64,000 bases of DNA from JAVDCA01 sp035293985 (GCA_035293985.1 DATGLS010000008.1:186001-250000); one strand, 5' to 3'. Numbered from the stretch's first letter, positions 17,817-26,818 are shown. Numbers and translations are program-made. The notes: a model not told the origin generated them from the letters alone.

Positions 17817-18722
17817 ATGTCCGCAATCGTGCTCGACGGCAAGGCGATCGGCCGGAAAATTCGTGAGGTCGCCAAGGCGCGCGTCGCGACGCTCCGACGC
17901 GCGTCCGGCGTCGTGCCGGGGCTCGCCGTCATCCTGGTCGGCACCAATCCGGCCTCGCGGCTCTACGTCAACAACAAGCTCAAGGCCTGCGCGGAGGTCG
18001 GCATCGCCACCCGCCTGTTCGAGTACGATGCCGGCATCGCCGACACGGCCGTGATCGCGCGCATCGTCGAGCTCAACCGCGATGCCGCCATCCACGGCAT
18101 CCTGGTGCAGCTGCCGCTGCCGCCGCATTTCGACATCCGGTCGGTGCTGCGCACGGTCGCGGCCGAGAAGGATGTCGACGGCTTCCACCTCTACAACGTC
18201 GGCGGCCTCGTGCTCGGCGAAACAGTATTTCCGCCGTGCACGCCCTATGGCGTGATGAAGATCCTCGAGCATGCCGGCGTCGAGATCGAGGGGCGCAACG
18301 CCACCATCGTCGGCGCGAGCAACATCGTCGGCAAGCCGATGGCGCTGATGCTGATGCGGCGCGAGGCGACCGTCGCGGTCTGCCACGTCAAGACGCGCGA
18401 CCTCGCCCAGTACACGATACTGGCCGATATCCTCATCGTCGCCGCCGGCGTGCCCAACCTGATCCTGCCGCAGATGGTGCGCACCGGCGCCGTGGTGATC
18501 GACGTCGGCATCAACCGGCTCCCCGACGGCCGGCTCGTCGGCGACGTCGACTTCGAGGGCGTGCGGCGCAAGGCGTCGTACATCACGCCGGTGCCGGGCG
18601 GCGTCGGGCCGATGACGGTCACGATGCTGCTCGAGAACACGATCTCGGCCGCCGAGCGCGCCGCGGGCGTCACGCGACGCGATCCCCTCCCGGTCGACAA
18701 CGAGGCGGAACCTGCGGCCTGA
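17817..18722 (+). CDS. folD: Bifunctional methylene-THF dehydrogenase/methenyl-THF cyclohydrolase
   Basis: A 301-residue cytoplasmic enzyme interconverting 5,10-methylene-THF, methenyl-THF and 10-formyl-THF with NADP. FolD signatures are clear: VGTNPASRLYVNNKLKAC (with the catalytic Lys), GILVQLPLPPHFD, EKDVDGFH, the NADP-binding GASNIVGKPMALMLM, and the C-terminal TPVPGGVGPMTVTMLLENT. Length and start are normal. Confidence 0.97.
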   Translation: MSAIVLDGKAIGRKIREVAKARVATLRRASGVVPGLAVILVGTNPASRLYVNNKLKACAEVGIATRLFEYDAGIADTAVIARIVELNRDAAIHGILVQLPLPPHFDIRSVLRTVAAEKDVDGFHLYNVGGLVLGETVFPPCTPYGVMKILEHAGVEIEGRNATIVGASNIVGKPMALMLMRREATVAVCHVKTRDLAQYTILADILIVAAGVPNLILPQMVRTGAVVIDVGINRLPDGRLVGDVDFEGVRRKASYITPVPGGVGPMTVTMLLENTISAAERAAGVTRRDPLPVDNEAEPAA

Positions 18723-18822
18723 CGCGGTCGCGGTGGTGCGCACCACGCGGCTGTGACAGGGTGCGGCGGCGACCGGAAAGGTGACCGCGCGATCGCCATC
18801 GGCCCGTGGTACAACCGGCAGG

Positions 18823-19530
18823 ATGACTGCCTCAGCCGCGATCGGAATCATGTGCAAGGCTCCCCGACCCGGGCGAGCCAAGACGAGGCTCGCGGCGATC
18901 ATCGGCGCGGAGGCCGCGGCGGCGCTCTCCGCCTGCTTCCTGCGCGACGTGGCCGCCGTCATCGCGGCGATCCCGGCACAACTCGGTTACGTCGGCTACG
19001 GCGTCTATGCGCCGGCGGATGCCGAGCGCGAGCTGCGGCAGGTGCTGCCGCCGTCGTTCCGCCTGCTGCTGCAGGTCGGCGCCGATTTCGGCAATGTTCT
19101 GTATGGTGCCGCGCGCGATCTGCTCGCCGCCGGGCACGACTGCGCGCTTCTGGTCAACGGCGACAGTCCGACCTTGCCAACGCAATTTATGATCGATGCC
19201 ATCGCGGCGTTGCGGCGCCCCGGCGACCGCATGGTGCTCGGGCCCGCGAGCGACGGCGGCTACTATCTCATCGGCCTCAAGCACGCGCATCGGCACGTCT
19301 TCACTGATATCCCGTGGGGAACGGGCGCGGTCGCCCGGCTCACCCGCGAGCGTGCCGCGCAGATCGGACTAGAGACGATGCTCCTGCCTGAATGGTACGA
19401 CATCGACGACGCCGAGACCCTCGACTGGCTGCGCGCGGAGCTCGCCGGGCGATCGACGCGCTTTCACGGCGGCAGCCCGGCTGCTGCGACCCGCGCATGC
19501 CTCGCGAGCGCCGTGGCGGCGGTGCGGTGA
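18823..19530 (+). CDS. GT-A fold glycosyltransferase/nucleotidyltransferase-like protein (DUF2064, TIGR04282 type)
   Basis: A 235-residue protein with the DUF2064 pattern: IMCKAPRPGRAKTRLAAIIGAEAAAAL at the start, LLVNGDSPTLP (GDSP replaces the DxD metal motif), and GPASDGGYYLIGL followed by IPWGTGAV. These proteins are related to GT-A glycosyltransferases and MobA-like nucleotidyltransferases; some are annotated as arsenosugar-biosynthesis transferases, though the reaction is unproven. The stop overlaps the next gene's GTG start by 4 bp (GTGA), beginning a compact four-gene operon of sugar-transfer genes. Confidence 0.85.
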   Translation: MTASAAIGIMCKAPRPGRAKTRLAAIIGAEAAAALSACFLRDVAAVIAAIPAQLGYVGYGVYAPADAERELRQVLPPSFRLLLQVGADFGNVLYGAARDLLAAGHDCALLVNGDSPTLPTQFMIDAIAALRRPGDRMVLGPASDGGYYLIGLKHAHRHVFTDIPWGTGAVARLTRERAAQIGLETMLLPEWYDIDDAETLDWLRAELAGRSTRFHGGSPAAATRACLASAVAAVR

Positions 19531-20903
19531 ACCTAAACTGCGACAGCAACGCTCTGGCGGCGCCAGCCGCCAAATCGAGCCTGCCGCGTCTGGCCCTGCT
19601 CGGCGCGGTGTCGGCAGCGCTCGTGCTGGCGACCCCGTTCGCCTTCTGGCACGGCGGCGACAACACCTACATGGTGTTTGCGATCGCGACCGGCCTCGCC
19701 GCCGCCGCCGCGACCGGCGTGGCCGAGCGCTGCCCGACCCGGCAGGCGCTGTGGCTCATCGTGACGGTCGCGATCGCGCTGCGCATCGTCGCGCTCGCGA
19801 TCCCCCCGTTCCTGTCGACCGACATTTTTCGCTACGTCTGGGACGGCAAGGTCCAGGCGGCGGGATTCAACCCATATCGCTACGTGCCGGCCGACGCCGC
19901 CCTCGCCGCCCTGCGCGACGGCACCATCTATCCCGACATCAACCGCGCCGACTACGCGGTCACGATCTATCCGCCGGTCGCCGAGATGTTCTTCTTCCTG
20001 GTGACGCGGCTCGGCGCCGACGTCATCACGATGAAGCTCGCCATGGTGGCGTGCGAAGGCGCGATCGTCGGCGCAATCGTGCTGCTATTGCGGCGGCTCG
20101 GCCGCCCGGTGACGCGCATCGTCGCCTGGGCATGGCATCCGCTGCCGATCTGGGAGATCGCCGGCAACGGCCATATCGACGCATTGATGACCGCGCTGAT
20201 GATGGCCGGCCTCTGCGCCGCGCTGTTCGGCCGCGGGCTGCGCGGCGCCGTCGCGATCGCGCTCGGCGCGCTGGCAAAACCGTTCGCGGTCGTCGTGCTC
20301 CCGGCGGTGTGGCGCCCGTGGGACTGGAAAGCCCCCGCCGCCGTCGTCGTGGTGGTGGCGCTGTGCTATGCGCCCTATCTCTCGGTCGGCCGCGGCGTGC
20401 TCGGGTTCCTCACGCGCGGCTACCTCGGCGAGGAGAAGATCGCGAGCGGCGACTATCTCTGGCCGCTCGCCGCCTGGCGCTGGATCGTCGGAACACTGCC
20501 CGGGGACGTGCTGGTCTATGTCGCAATCACGGCAGTCGCGGTCGCGGCGCTTGCCTTGCGTTCCGCCTTTCGCCGATCAGCCTCGCTGCAGCAGAAATTG
20601 GCCGAGATCAACACGCTGTTACTGACGTTCCTGCTGCTCCTGTCGCCCAACTATCCATGGTATTTCCTCATGGTGACGCCGTTCACTGCGCTCGTCGGCG
20701 GCGCCCCGGTCTGGACCCTGACGATCGGCGCGGTCCTGCTTCAGGAGGAGGCGTGGTGGGATCCGTTCGTCCCCGTGCTCGTTCGCAAGTCGCTGCATGG
20801 CGGCGCGTTTCTGCTCGCCTGCGCCTACACGGTGTGGCGCGCGCGGCGAGCCCGTGATGCAGCAAGGCTCGAGGAAGCCAAGCATGAGCGCGGTGCCCGC
20901 TGA
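19527..20903 (+). CDS. Polytopic membrane mannosyltransferase-like GT-C protein
   Basis: A 458-residue protein with about ten hydrophobic helices. The first periplasmic loop after the second or third helix reads STDIFRYVWDGKVQAAGFNPYRYVPAD, the acidic-loop pattern of polyprenyl-phosphate-sugar-dependent GT-C transferases (DUF2029/GT87-like). IYPPVAEMFFFLVTR and WAWHPLPIWEIAGNGHID are further family-like segments. It probably moves a hexose from a lipid-phosphate donor to an acceptor on the outer side of the inner membrane. The GTG at 19527 overlaps the previous stop; the ATG of the next gene lies 20 bp inside this gene. Confidence 0.8.
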   Translation: MNLNCDSNALAAPAAKSSLPRLALLGAVSAALVLATPFAFWHGGDNTYMVFAIATGLAAAAATGVAERCPTRQALWLIVTVAIALRIVALAIPPFLSTDIFRYVWDGKVQAAGFNPYRYVPADAALAALRDGTIYPDINRADYAVTIYPPVAEMFFFLVTRLGADVITMKLAMVACEGAIVGAIVLLLRRLGRPVTRIVAWAWHPLPIWEIAGNGHIDALMTALMMAGLCAALFGRGLRGAVAIALGALAKPFAVVVLPAVWRPWDWKAPAAVVVVVALCYAPYLSVGRGVLGFLTRGYLGEEKIASGDYLWPLAAWRWIVGTLPGDVLVYVAITAVAVAALALRSAFRRSASLQQKLAEINTLLLTFLLLLSPNYPWYFLMVTPFTALVGGAPVWTLTIGAVLLQEEAWWDPFVPVLVRKSLHGGAFLLACAYTVWRARRARDAARLEEAKHERGAR

Positions 20904-21954
20904 CACTGCGGTGCCCGGCATCGTCGATCCGCGCCGCTACCATGAGGCCATCGCGGCACAGCGCGGCGTCGCGGCGATGCAGCCGCCGGTCTGCCTCTAT
21001 CTCGAGACCACCAACCGCTGCAATCTTCTGTGCACGACTTGCCCGCGCACCTATGAGGAGCTCGAGCCTCCCGCCGACATGAGCTGGGAGCTGTTCGTCT
21101 CGATCGTCGACCAGGTGCCGGGCCTCGCCCGCGCGGTGCTGCACGGCGTCGGCGAGCCCATGCTGGTCAAGGACCTGCCGCGCATGGTGCGCTATCTGAA
21201 GGATCGCGGCGTGTATGTCCTGTTCAACACCAACGGCACCGTGCTCACCGAGCGCAACGGTCGCGCCCTGATCGCGGCCGAGCTCGACGAGCTGCGCGTC
21301 TCACTCGATGCCGCGACCGCGGAGAGCTACCGCGCGGTCCGCGGCAAGAGCTACTTCAACCGCATCCTGAAGAACGTCCGCCGCTTTCGCGACCTGCAGG
21401 AGCGCGAAGGCCATTCGACGCCGCGCGTGTCGGCCTGGCTGACCGGCCTGCGCGAAACGGTCGAGGAGCTGCCCGCCTTCGTGCGCGTCGCGGCCGAGGC
21501 CGGCATTCGCGAGGTTTATCTGCAACGCCTCGTGTTCTTCGACGAGCAGGCGATCGGCTTGGCGACGCCGGACCAGGCTTTGTTCGAGCGCATGAGCCGC
21601 GAGGAAGCGCATTACCTCGAGGAGGCGCAAGCGCTCGCGCGCTCGCTCGGCATGACGTTCAGCGCGTCGGGCGCCGCCTCCGAGCCGGGGATGAGCCTCA
21701 AGAAAGGCGAGGACTGGTCGCTCTGCCGGCGCCCGTGGTCGCTGATGTATTTCACCGCCAATGGCCGCGCGCTGCCGTGCTGCATCGCGCCGTTCTCGCA
21801 ACGCGGCTACGAGCATTACACGCTCGGCGACGCCACCCAGCAGACCTTGCGCGAGATCTGGAACGGACCTGCCTATCAGGCGTTCCGCGCCGCGCTGCTG
21901 TCGGACAGGCCGCCCAAGGCCTGCGCGAATTGCGGCCTGCGCTGGAGTCTCTGA
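20884..21954 (+). CDS. Radical SAM/SPASM domain protein
   Basis: A 356-residue radical SAM enzyme. The cluster motif is CxxxCxxC in ETTNRCNLLCTTCPRTYEE, followed by HGVGEPML (the GGEP-like SAM-binding segment) and FNTNGTVLTE. The C-terminal SPASM region has cysteines in SLCRRPW, LPCCIAPF and ACANCGLRW, enough for auxiliary Fe-S clusters. It is not ArsS-like, because the C-terminal domain differs. Encoded between two glycosyltransferases with overlap or a 5-bp gap, it probably modifies the same glycan or peptide; the substrate is unknown. Confidence 0.85.
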   Translation: MSAVPADTAVPGIVDPRRYHEAIAAQRGVAAMQPPVCLYLETTNRCNLLCTTCPRTYEELEPPADMSWELFVSIVDQVPGLARAVLHGVGEPMLVKDLPRMVRYLKDRGVYVLFNTNGTVLTERNGRALIAAELDELRVSLDAATAESYRAVRGKSYFNRILKNVRRFRDLQEREGHSTPRVSAWLTGLRETVEELPAFVRVAAEAGIREVYLQRLVFFDEQAIGLATPDQALFERMSREEAHYLEEAQALARSLGMTFSASGAASEPGMSLKKGEDWSLCRRPWSLMYFTANGRALPCCIAPFSQRGYEHYTLGDATQQTLREIWNGPAYQAFRAALLSDRPPKACANCGLRWSL

Positions 21955-21959
21955 TAAAT

Positions 21960-22712
21960 ATGGGCGTGGGCGACGCGGGCCAACCACTGGTCTCAGCCAT
22001 CATCCCGTGTCTCGACGAGGCCGACGCGATCGGCCGCGTGGTCGTCGCGGTGCTGGCACAGGGCGTCGCCGAGGTCATCGTGGTCGACGGCGGCTCGCGC
22101 GACGCGACCATCGAGTGTGCGCGCGCGGCCGGCGCGCGGGTCGTGGTCGAGCCGCGGCGCGGCTACGGGCTCGCGGTTCAGCGCGGCATCGCGGCATCGC
22201 GCCTCGACGCCGACGTTCTCCTGTTCATCGACGGCGACGGCAGCGATCGCGCCGAGCTCATTTCGCAATTGATCGCACCCATCGCCGAAAAGCGCGCCGT
22301 ATTCACGCAAGGGTCGCGCATCAAGGGCGAGCGTGAGCCGGGCAGCCTGTCGTTCCCGCAGGTCGTCGCCGGGCATCTTGCCGGCCTGCTGATCCGGCTG
22401 ATCTACGGCGTGCGCTTCACCGATATGTCGCCGTTCCGCGCCATCCGGCGCGATGCTCTCGAGCGCCTTGGTATGCAGGAGACCGGTTACGGCTGGAACC
22501 TGGAGATGCTCATGCGCGTCGCCGCGGCCGGGATGGCGACGCAAGAGATCGCGGTCGGTCAGCGACGGCGCATCGGCGGCGTCTCCAAGGTGTCGGGCAA
22601 CGCCATCGCCAGCGTGAAGGCCGTGGTCGCGATCGTCACGACATTCGTGCGGCTCGCGCTGTCGCTCCGGCGCGACTGCGCACGCGCCGCCGCATCGACG
22701 CCAGCGCCTTGA
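21960..22712 (+). CDS. Family 2 glycosyltransferase
   Basis: A 250-residue GT-A enzyme: SAIIPCLDEADAIGRVV at the N-terminus, IVVDGGSRDATIE, and the metal/UDP-site FIDGDGSDRAE. The region TDMSPFRAIRRDALERLGMQETGYGWNLEMLMR is typical of polyprenyl-phosphate sugar synthases. It may make the lipid-linked sugar used by the membrane transferase two genes upstream. A GTG at 21966 is an alternative start. Its last 77 bp overlap the convergent phosphorylase gene. Confidence 0.88.
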   Translation: MGVGDAGQPLVSAIIPCLDEADAIGRVVVAVLAQGVAEVIVVDGGSRDATIECARAAGARVVVEPRRGYGLAVQRGIAASRLDADVLLFIDGDGSDRAELISQLIAPIAEKRAVFTQGSRIKGEREPGSLSFPQVVAGHLAGLLIRLIYGVRFTDMSPFRAIRRDALERLGMQETGYGWNLEMLMRVAAAGMATQEIAVGQRRRIGGVSKVSGNAIASVKAVVAIVTTFVRLALSLRRDCARAAASTPAP

Positions 22713-23505
22713 CGATCACGTCGAGCACCTTGAGCGCGTCGCTCGTTCCATCGGATTCGCCCTTCTCGAAATCGAGCTCCGCCAGCCCCATGGTGTTGGT
22801 GACATGGGCGAGGCACAGCACGGACGCGTGACGCACACGGGCGAACGTGTAGAGCGCGGCCGCTTCCATCTCGACGGCGAGCACGCCGCGCGCACGCGCC
22901 GCCGCGATCGCGGCTGATGTCTCGCGGAATGGCGCGTCGGTGGTCCAGCTCGCACCGACCTCGAACCGCAAGTTTGCGCCGCGCAAAGCCGCAACGGCCG
23001 TCGCGACCAGATCAGGGTCGGCGCGGGCGAGCTCGGCCGGGGCCGCGTAATGATAGCTCGTCCCCTCATCGCGCACAGCGCGGTCGATCACCACGAAATA
23101 GGGCGGCGGTCCCGCCGGCACGATCTGTCCCGCCGACGTGAGGCTGACGAGATGCCGGCATCCGCACGCGAACAACTCCTCGGCGATGAGCACCGCATAC
23201 GGCGCCCCTACCGCGGAGGCGATGATGCCCACCGTCGCCTTGCCGAGCCGGAACGTGTACAGGTCGGTGTGATAGCAGGGCCACCCGGCAAACGGCTTGG
23301 CGCGGCCGGCCTTGCGCAGCCGGCGCAGGATGTCGCCGTCCGGATCGAGGATGCAGACGGCCGGCACCTCCACCGTTTTCAGCTTCTTCTGCCGGCGCGC
23401 CTCGCGCAGCAGCGCAGCCGGTTGGAACACCGATGCGGCGGCCGGCGATTTGTTGCGCAGGATCGGCCATGCGGGAGATTTTGGCCCGGTCGCGCGGCGC
23501 GCCAT
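22636..23505 (-). CDS. Nucleoside phosphorylase (uridine phosphorylase-like)
   Basis: A 289-residue PNP/UDP-family protein. GIIASAVGAPYAVLIAEELFACGCRHLVSLTSAGQI corresponds to the phosphate and ribose-binding part, and ARGVLAVEMEAAALYTFARV carries the invariant EMEAA segment that contacts ribose. It should cleave a ribonucleoside with phosphate, but base specificity is not evident. It converges on the GT2 gene with a 77-bp overlap of coding ends. Confidence 0.87.
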   Translation of the reverse strand: MARRATGPKSPAWPILRNKSPAAASVFQPAALLREARRQKKLKTVEVPAVCILDPDGDILRRLRKAGRAKPFAGWPCYHTDLYTFRLGKATVGIIASAVGAPYAVLIAEELFACGCRHLVSLTSAGQIVPAGPPPYFVVIDRAVRDEGTSYHYAAPAELARADPDLVATAVAALRGANLRFEVGASWTTDAPFRETSAAIAAARARGVLAVEMEAAALYTFARVRHASVLCLAHVTNTMGLAELDFEKGESDGTSDALKVLDVIVKALASMRRRVRSRAGATARAARMS

Positions 23506-23541
23506 GTTTTTGGTCCGTCCGTCAACCGACCGATAGCGACA

Positions 23542-24201
23542 TCATCCGATGACGTGGAAGATGCGGCCCCACGGGCCCTTTCCGTCGCGCACCGCGGGGG
23601 AGTGCCGGCGCAGCCAGGCATCGAGACCCAGGCTGCGGCCCGCGGCCAGCAGGGCGAACAGGAACATCAGCAGCGCGAGGAAGATGTACGACCATGACCA
23701 TTCCGCAGGATTCCCCGGAATATAGATGCCGAGCCACAGCTGCAGCACGAACGCGATGGCGAGCACGCCGATAAGGCGCAGCCCGAGACCGAGGATGAGG
23801 CACGAGGCGAAGCTGAACTCGGCGAGAAAGACGATCGGCCCGAACAGGTAGAGATACGGCAGCAGCACATCGGTGACGAGCTCGCGGTGGATCGCGAACG
23901 CCGCGCGCGTCGCCTCCTGCTCGGTCCAGTAGCGCAGGCCGTCGCCGACCGGCAAGGGCAGCTTCCACAGCATGCCCTCGAACCACATGCAGCCGATCAG
24001 CACGCGCGCGATCCACAGGCCGACGTTGCGGCCGGTGCGCTGCGCCGGATCTTCGCGCCAGTTGCGCCACGCCAGGATGATGCTTGCTGCCATCAGGGCG
24101 TAGAAGATCGCAAGGATGAGAAAGCGCCAGGCGCCAAGCGCCAGGTAGTCGCCAGTATTGGCGGTCAGGAATTGCCATATATCGGTGATCGGATTGCGCA
24201 T
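23542..24201 (-). CDS. DoxX/DoxD-like integral membrane protein
   Basis: A 219-residue protein with about five predicted transmembrane helices (LGAWRFLILAIFYALMAASIIL, VGLWIARVLIGCMWFEGMLW, LYLFGPIVFLAEFSFASCLI and two more). The GCMWFEGMLWKLPLP segment and overall layout match the DoxX/TQO small-subunit superfamily. Function in most members is unknown; links to thiosulfate oxidation or oxidative stress exist for some. A glutathione-dependent reductase gene lies upstream on the same strand. Confidence 0.75.
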   Translation of the reverse strand: MRNPITDIWQFLTANTGDYLALGAWRFLILAIFYALMAASIILAWRNWREDPAQRTGRNVGLWIARVLIGCMWFEGMLWKLPLPVGDGLRYWTEQEATRAAFAIHRELVTDVLLPYLYLFGPIVFLAEFSFASCLILGLGLRLIGVLAIAFVLQLWLGIYIPGNPAEWSWSYIFLALLMFLFALLAAGRSLGLDAWLRRHSPAVRDGKGPWGRIFHVIG

Positions 24202-24338
24202 CAGGAGCCTCCCCTCACGGCATCGCCGAGCATTATGCGGCGAACCGCGCGATGGCTACAGGCCCTGCATCGACGCAACTTCACATTTCGGCGGGCCGGC
24301 GCGTCCCGCGTCGTCACACGGGCGTGATCGCCCGCGCG

Positions 24339-25313
24339 TTACGCCGCGAGCCGCGCGCGGTCGTGCGGCTGGGCGTAGTCGACCGGCGTGCCCTTCGGGA
24401 TGATGCCGAGCGGATTGACCCGCTTGATCGAGTAATAGTTGATCACGTAGTGGCGCGGCTTGACGGTCGCGGCGATGCCGGGGATCGCGTAGAGCTCGCG
24501 CATATAATTGAGCAGGTTCGGGAAGTCGGCGATGCGCTGACGGTTCGCCTTGAACAGCGAGAAGTAGGCGACGTCGAAGCGCACGAGCGTCGGGAAAAGG
24601 CGCCAGTCGGCTTCGGTCAGCTGCCGCCCGACCAGGTAGCGCTGGCGCCCGAGCCGCGCCTCGAGCTCGTCGAGGGCGGCGAACAGCGCGTCATAGGCGG
24701 CCTCGTAGGCCTCCTGCGAGCGGGCAAAGCCGCAGCGATAGACGCCGTTGTTGACGCTCGCATAGACCGTCGCGTTGATACGGTCGATCTCGGCGCGCAG
24801 CGGCGCCGGATAGAAGTCGGTGTCGTCGCCGGCGATGCCTTTGAACTCGCTGTTGAGCATGCGGATGATCTCGGACGATTCGTTGTTGACGACGCGCCCT
24901 GTCTTCTTGTCCCACAGCGTCGGCACCGTGACCTTGCCGGTGTAGTGCTGATCGCTCGCCGTGTACGCCTCGTGCAGGTAGCGGAAGCCATTGACCGTGT
25001 CGGGCGTGCATTCCGGAAACGCCGGGTTCTTCTCGAACGTCCAGCCCTGCTCTTTAATTCCTGGGATCGCGTACGCGACCGAGATCGCGCCCTCGAGCTT
25101 CTTGAGCGCGCGGAAGATCAGCGTGCGGTGCGCCCACGGGCAGGCATGCGCCACATAGAGATGATAGCGGTTCGGCTCCGCCGCGAAACCGGACGAGCCG
25201 TCGGCCGTGATGCGGTCGCGGAAGCTGCTGTCGACGCGCTTGAACTCGCCCGTCTTCCCGGTCTCCTGCGGCAGCTCCTCGTCGCGCCAGATGCCGTCGA
25301 TCAACACGCCCAT
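24339..25313 (-). CDS. yqjG: Glutathionyl-hydroquinone reductase
   Basis: A 324-residue Xi-class glutathione transferase that reduces glutathionyl-hydroquinones. The active-site CPWA motif is present in YVAHACPWAHRTLIFRALKKL, followed by VPTLWDKKTGRVVNNESSEIIRML (glutathione-binding ES pair) and the C-terminal helical domain DWRLFPTLVRFDVAYFSLFK. Length agrees with YqjG/ECM4 proteins. The ATG at 25313 (GVLIDGIWRDEEL) is the family start; an upstream in-frame start would add 12 residues. Confidence 0.93.
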   Translation of the reverse strand: MGVLIDGIWRDEELPQETGKTGEFKRVDSSFRDRITADGSSGFAAEPNRYHLYVAHACPWAHRTLIFRALKKLEGAISVAYAIPGIKEQGWTFEKNPAFPECTPDTVNGFRYLHEAYTASDQHYTGKVTVPTLWDKKTGRVVNNESSEIIRMLNSEFKGIAGDDTDFYPAPLRAEIDRINATVYASVNNGVYRCGFARSQEAYEAAYDALFAALDELEARLGRQRYLVGRQLTEADWRLFPTLVRFDVAYFSLFKANRQRIADFPNLLNYMRELYAIPGIAATVKPRHYVINYYSIKRVNPLGIIPKGTPVDYAQPHDRARLAA

Positions 25314-25474
25314 GCGATTATCCTCTGCTCTGCGCCGTAGGGTAGGCAACCGCGCCCGGATCTCGGCGTGGGTAAATCGCCTTTCGCGCGGTTGCCCGCG
25401 CGGATGGCCATCGCCATGCGATTTGCCCGCCTACGGTTCCACAACGTAGTCAGTGTCATCGCGCGCGCAACAGC

Positions 25475-25771
25475 CTACGACCCGAAAATCCGGTCGCCCT
25501 GAAGGTCGATCATCTGCTTCGCCTTGGACACCGAGAACGCGACCGCGTCCTCGCGGCTCGGATGCGTGTCAGCGCGCACGAAGCGGTGCTCCTGCGTGCC
25601 GTGCGGGCCGTCCTTCTCGATCGTGCCTGCCGTCTGGAAGACGCCGTTGTTGCGGAACGGCGCCGGCTTGATGCGGAAGCCCTTGTACTCGACCGTATCG
25701 GCCGGTGGGCCGGCATCATCGCCGCCGCCGGCGCCGAGACCGCCCAGCAGGGATTTGAGCTTTGCGAACAT
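25475..25771 (-). CDS. HlyU-family small protein
   Basis: A 98-residue protein: a short N-terminal helix with a Gly-rich linker (FAKLKSLLGGLGAGGG), then YKGFRIKPAPFRNNGVFQTAGTIEKD and DTHPSREDAVAFSVSKAKQMIDLQGDRIF, the signature of PF10115 HlyU-annotated proteins. Despite the name, most lack a winged helix and their role is unknown. Its start overlaps the end of the LysR gene by 56 bp on the same strand, so co-transcription is likely. Confidence 0.85.
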   Translation of the reverse strand: MFAKLKSLLGGLGAGGGDDAGPPADTVEYKGFRIKPAPFRNNGVFQTAGTIEKDGPHGTQEHRFVRADTHPSREDAVAFSVSKAKQMIDLQGDRIFGS

Positions 25772-26717
25772 CGGCAACCCTCGTCCTTTTCCCCAGCATA
25801 GACCATTTGCCGCCGCACGTCTGGCGCAGCGTCGAGGCCTGCTCGGCCACATAGCTCCACAGCCGCTGCGCAATCGGACCATGCGGGTGATTGCGCCGGC
25901 GCGCCGCGACGATCTCGGCGCGTCCGCCCGCGAGATGGCGGCCGGCGATCGATATGAGCCGCCCGTCGCCCAGCTCGGCCGCGATCAGGAACTCGGGCAT
26001 GTGGCCCCACCCCATGCGCTGCAGGATGAGCTCCTTTTTCATCAGCTGGTCGCTCACGGTCCAGCGGCGCGAGCCGGCGACGATGAAAAAATCACGCCCG
26101 GGCGGGCGGCGCGCGCTGTCGCGGATCACACATTGCACCTGGTCGCGCATCTGCTCCGGCGTGATCGCATCGGTCACCGGAAACGGCAGGAAGCCCGGCG
26201 CCACCACCGGAACGACCTGCACGCGGAACAGGTCGATGAACTCGAAACGGGTGTCGCTTTTGTCGATGTGGTGGATGATCAGGTCCGCCTCGCCGTCGAA
26301 CAGCCGCTCCCACGGACCCGAGATCGCCTCGAAATGCAGGTTGAGCCGCGTGCCCGGGCAGCCGTCGAAAAAACGGCGCAGCAGGCCGAGTGTCTCCGGC
26401 AACGGGCAGAGATCGCCGATCACGATGGTGAGCTCGCTTTCCTCACCCATCGCGAGCTGGGCGGCGTGATTGCGCAGCAGGCCGAGCTCGTCGAGAAACA
26501 CTCGCGTGCGCGCGTGGAACGAGCGGCCGGCTTCGGTCAGCGACACGCGGTAGCCGGAACGGTCGAGCAGCGTCAGGCCGAGCTGCGCCTCGAGGTTCTT
26601 CACCGCCGTGAACACGGTCGGATGGGTGCGGCGCAGCTTGTCCGCCGCGGCCTGGAAGCTTCCTTCCAGCACGACGGCGTCGAAGCAGACCAGCTGCTGG
26701 ATCGTCAGACCGTCCAT
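25716..26717 (-). CDS. LysR family transcriptional regulator
   Basis: A 333-residue regulator. Residues 4-63 form the winged helix (LTIQQLVCFDAVVLEGSFQAAADKL, then HPTVFTAVKNLEAQLGLTLLDR); the rest is a periplasmic-binding-like effector domain from ELTIVIGDLCPLPETL. The Arg-rich C-terminal tail is unusual. It is divergently oriented to the oxidoreductase gene with 101 bp between starts, the classic arrangement for a LysR protein controlling its neighbour and itself. Confidence 0.9.
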   Translation of the reverse strand: MDGLTIQQLVCFDAVVLEGSFQAAADKLRRTHPTVFTAVKNLEAQLGLTLLDRSGYRVSLTEAGRSFHARTRVFLDELGLLRNHAAQLAMGEESELTIVIGDLCPLPETLGLLRRFFDGCPGTRLNLHFEAISGPWERLFDGEADLIIHHIDKSDTRFEFIDLFRVQVVPVVAPGFLPFPVTDAITPEQMRDQVQCVIRDSARRPPGRDFFIVAGSRRWTVSDQLMKKELILQRMGWGHMPEFLIAAELGDGRLISIAGRHLAGGRAEIVAARRRNHPHGPIAQRLWSYVAEQASTLRQTCGGKWSMLGKRTRVADVRKAQIPAGRSRRRRRR

Positions 26718-26818
26718 TGTAGGTATCCTCTATAATCCCTGCCCATATTTTGTTCTATCAGTCAAATGGCGCCCTCGTCCAAATCGCGACCCACAACCGC
26801 GAACCGGGAGCGACGGCC
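26718..26818. promoter_or_regulatory. Divergent promoter region between LysR and oxidoreductase genes
   Basis: The 101-bp gap is AT-richer than its flanks and contains a perfect TATAAT at 26731-26736 on the plus strand. No good -35 box lies 16-18 bp upstream, so a LysR-activated promoter for the oxidoreductase is plausible. On the minus strand GAGG lies about 8 bp before the LysR ATG. Confidence 0.4.

Noticed and set aside
20884..21954. Radical SAM protein as ArsS (arsenosugar synthesis)
   Set aside because: The C-terminal domain is SPASM-like with its own Cys set, and no arsM or ars genes are present.
26731..26736. TATAAT as a full housekeeping promoter for the oxidoreductase gene
   Set aside because: No acceptable -35 box lies 15-19 bp upstream; at best it is an activator-dependent promoter.
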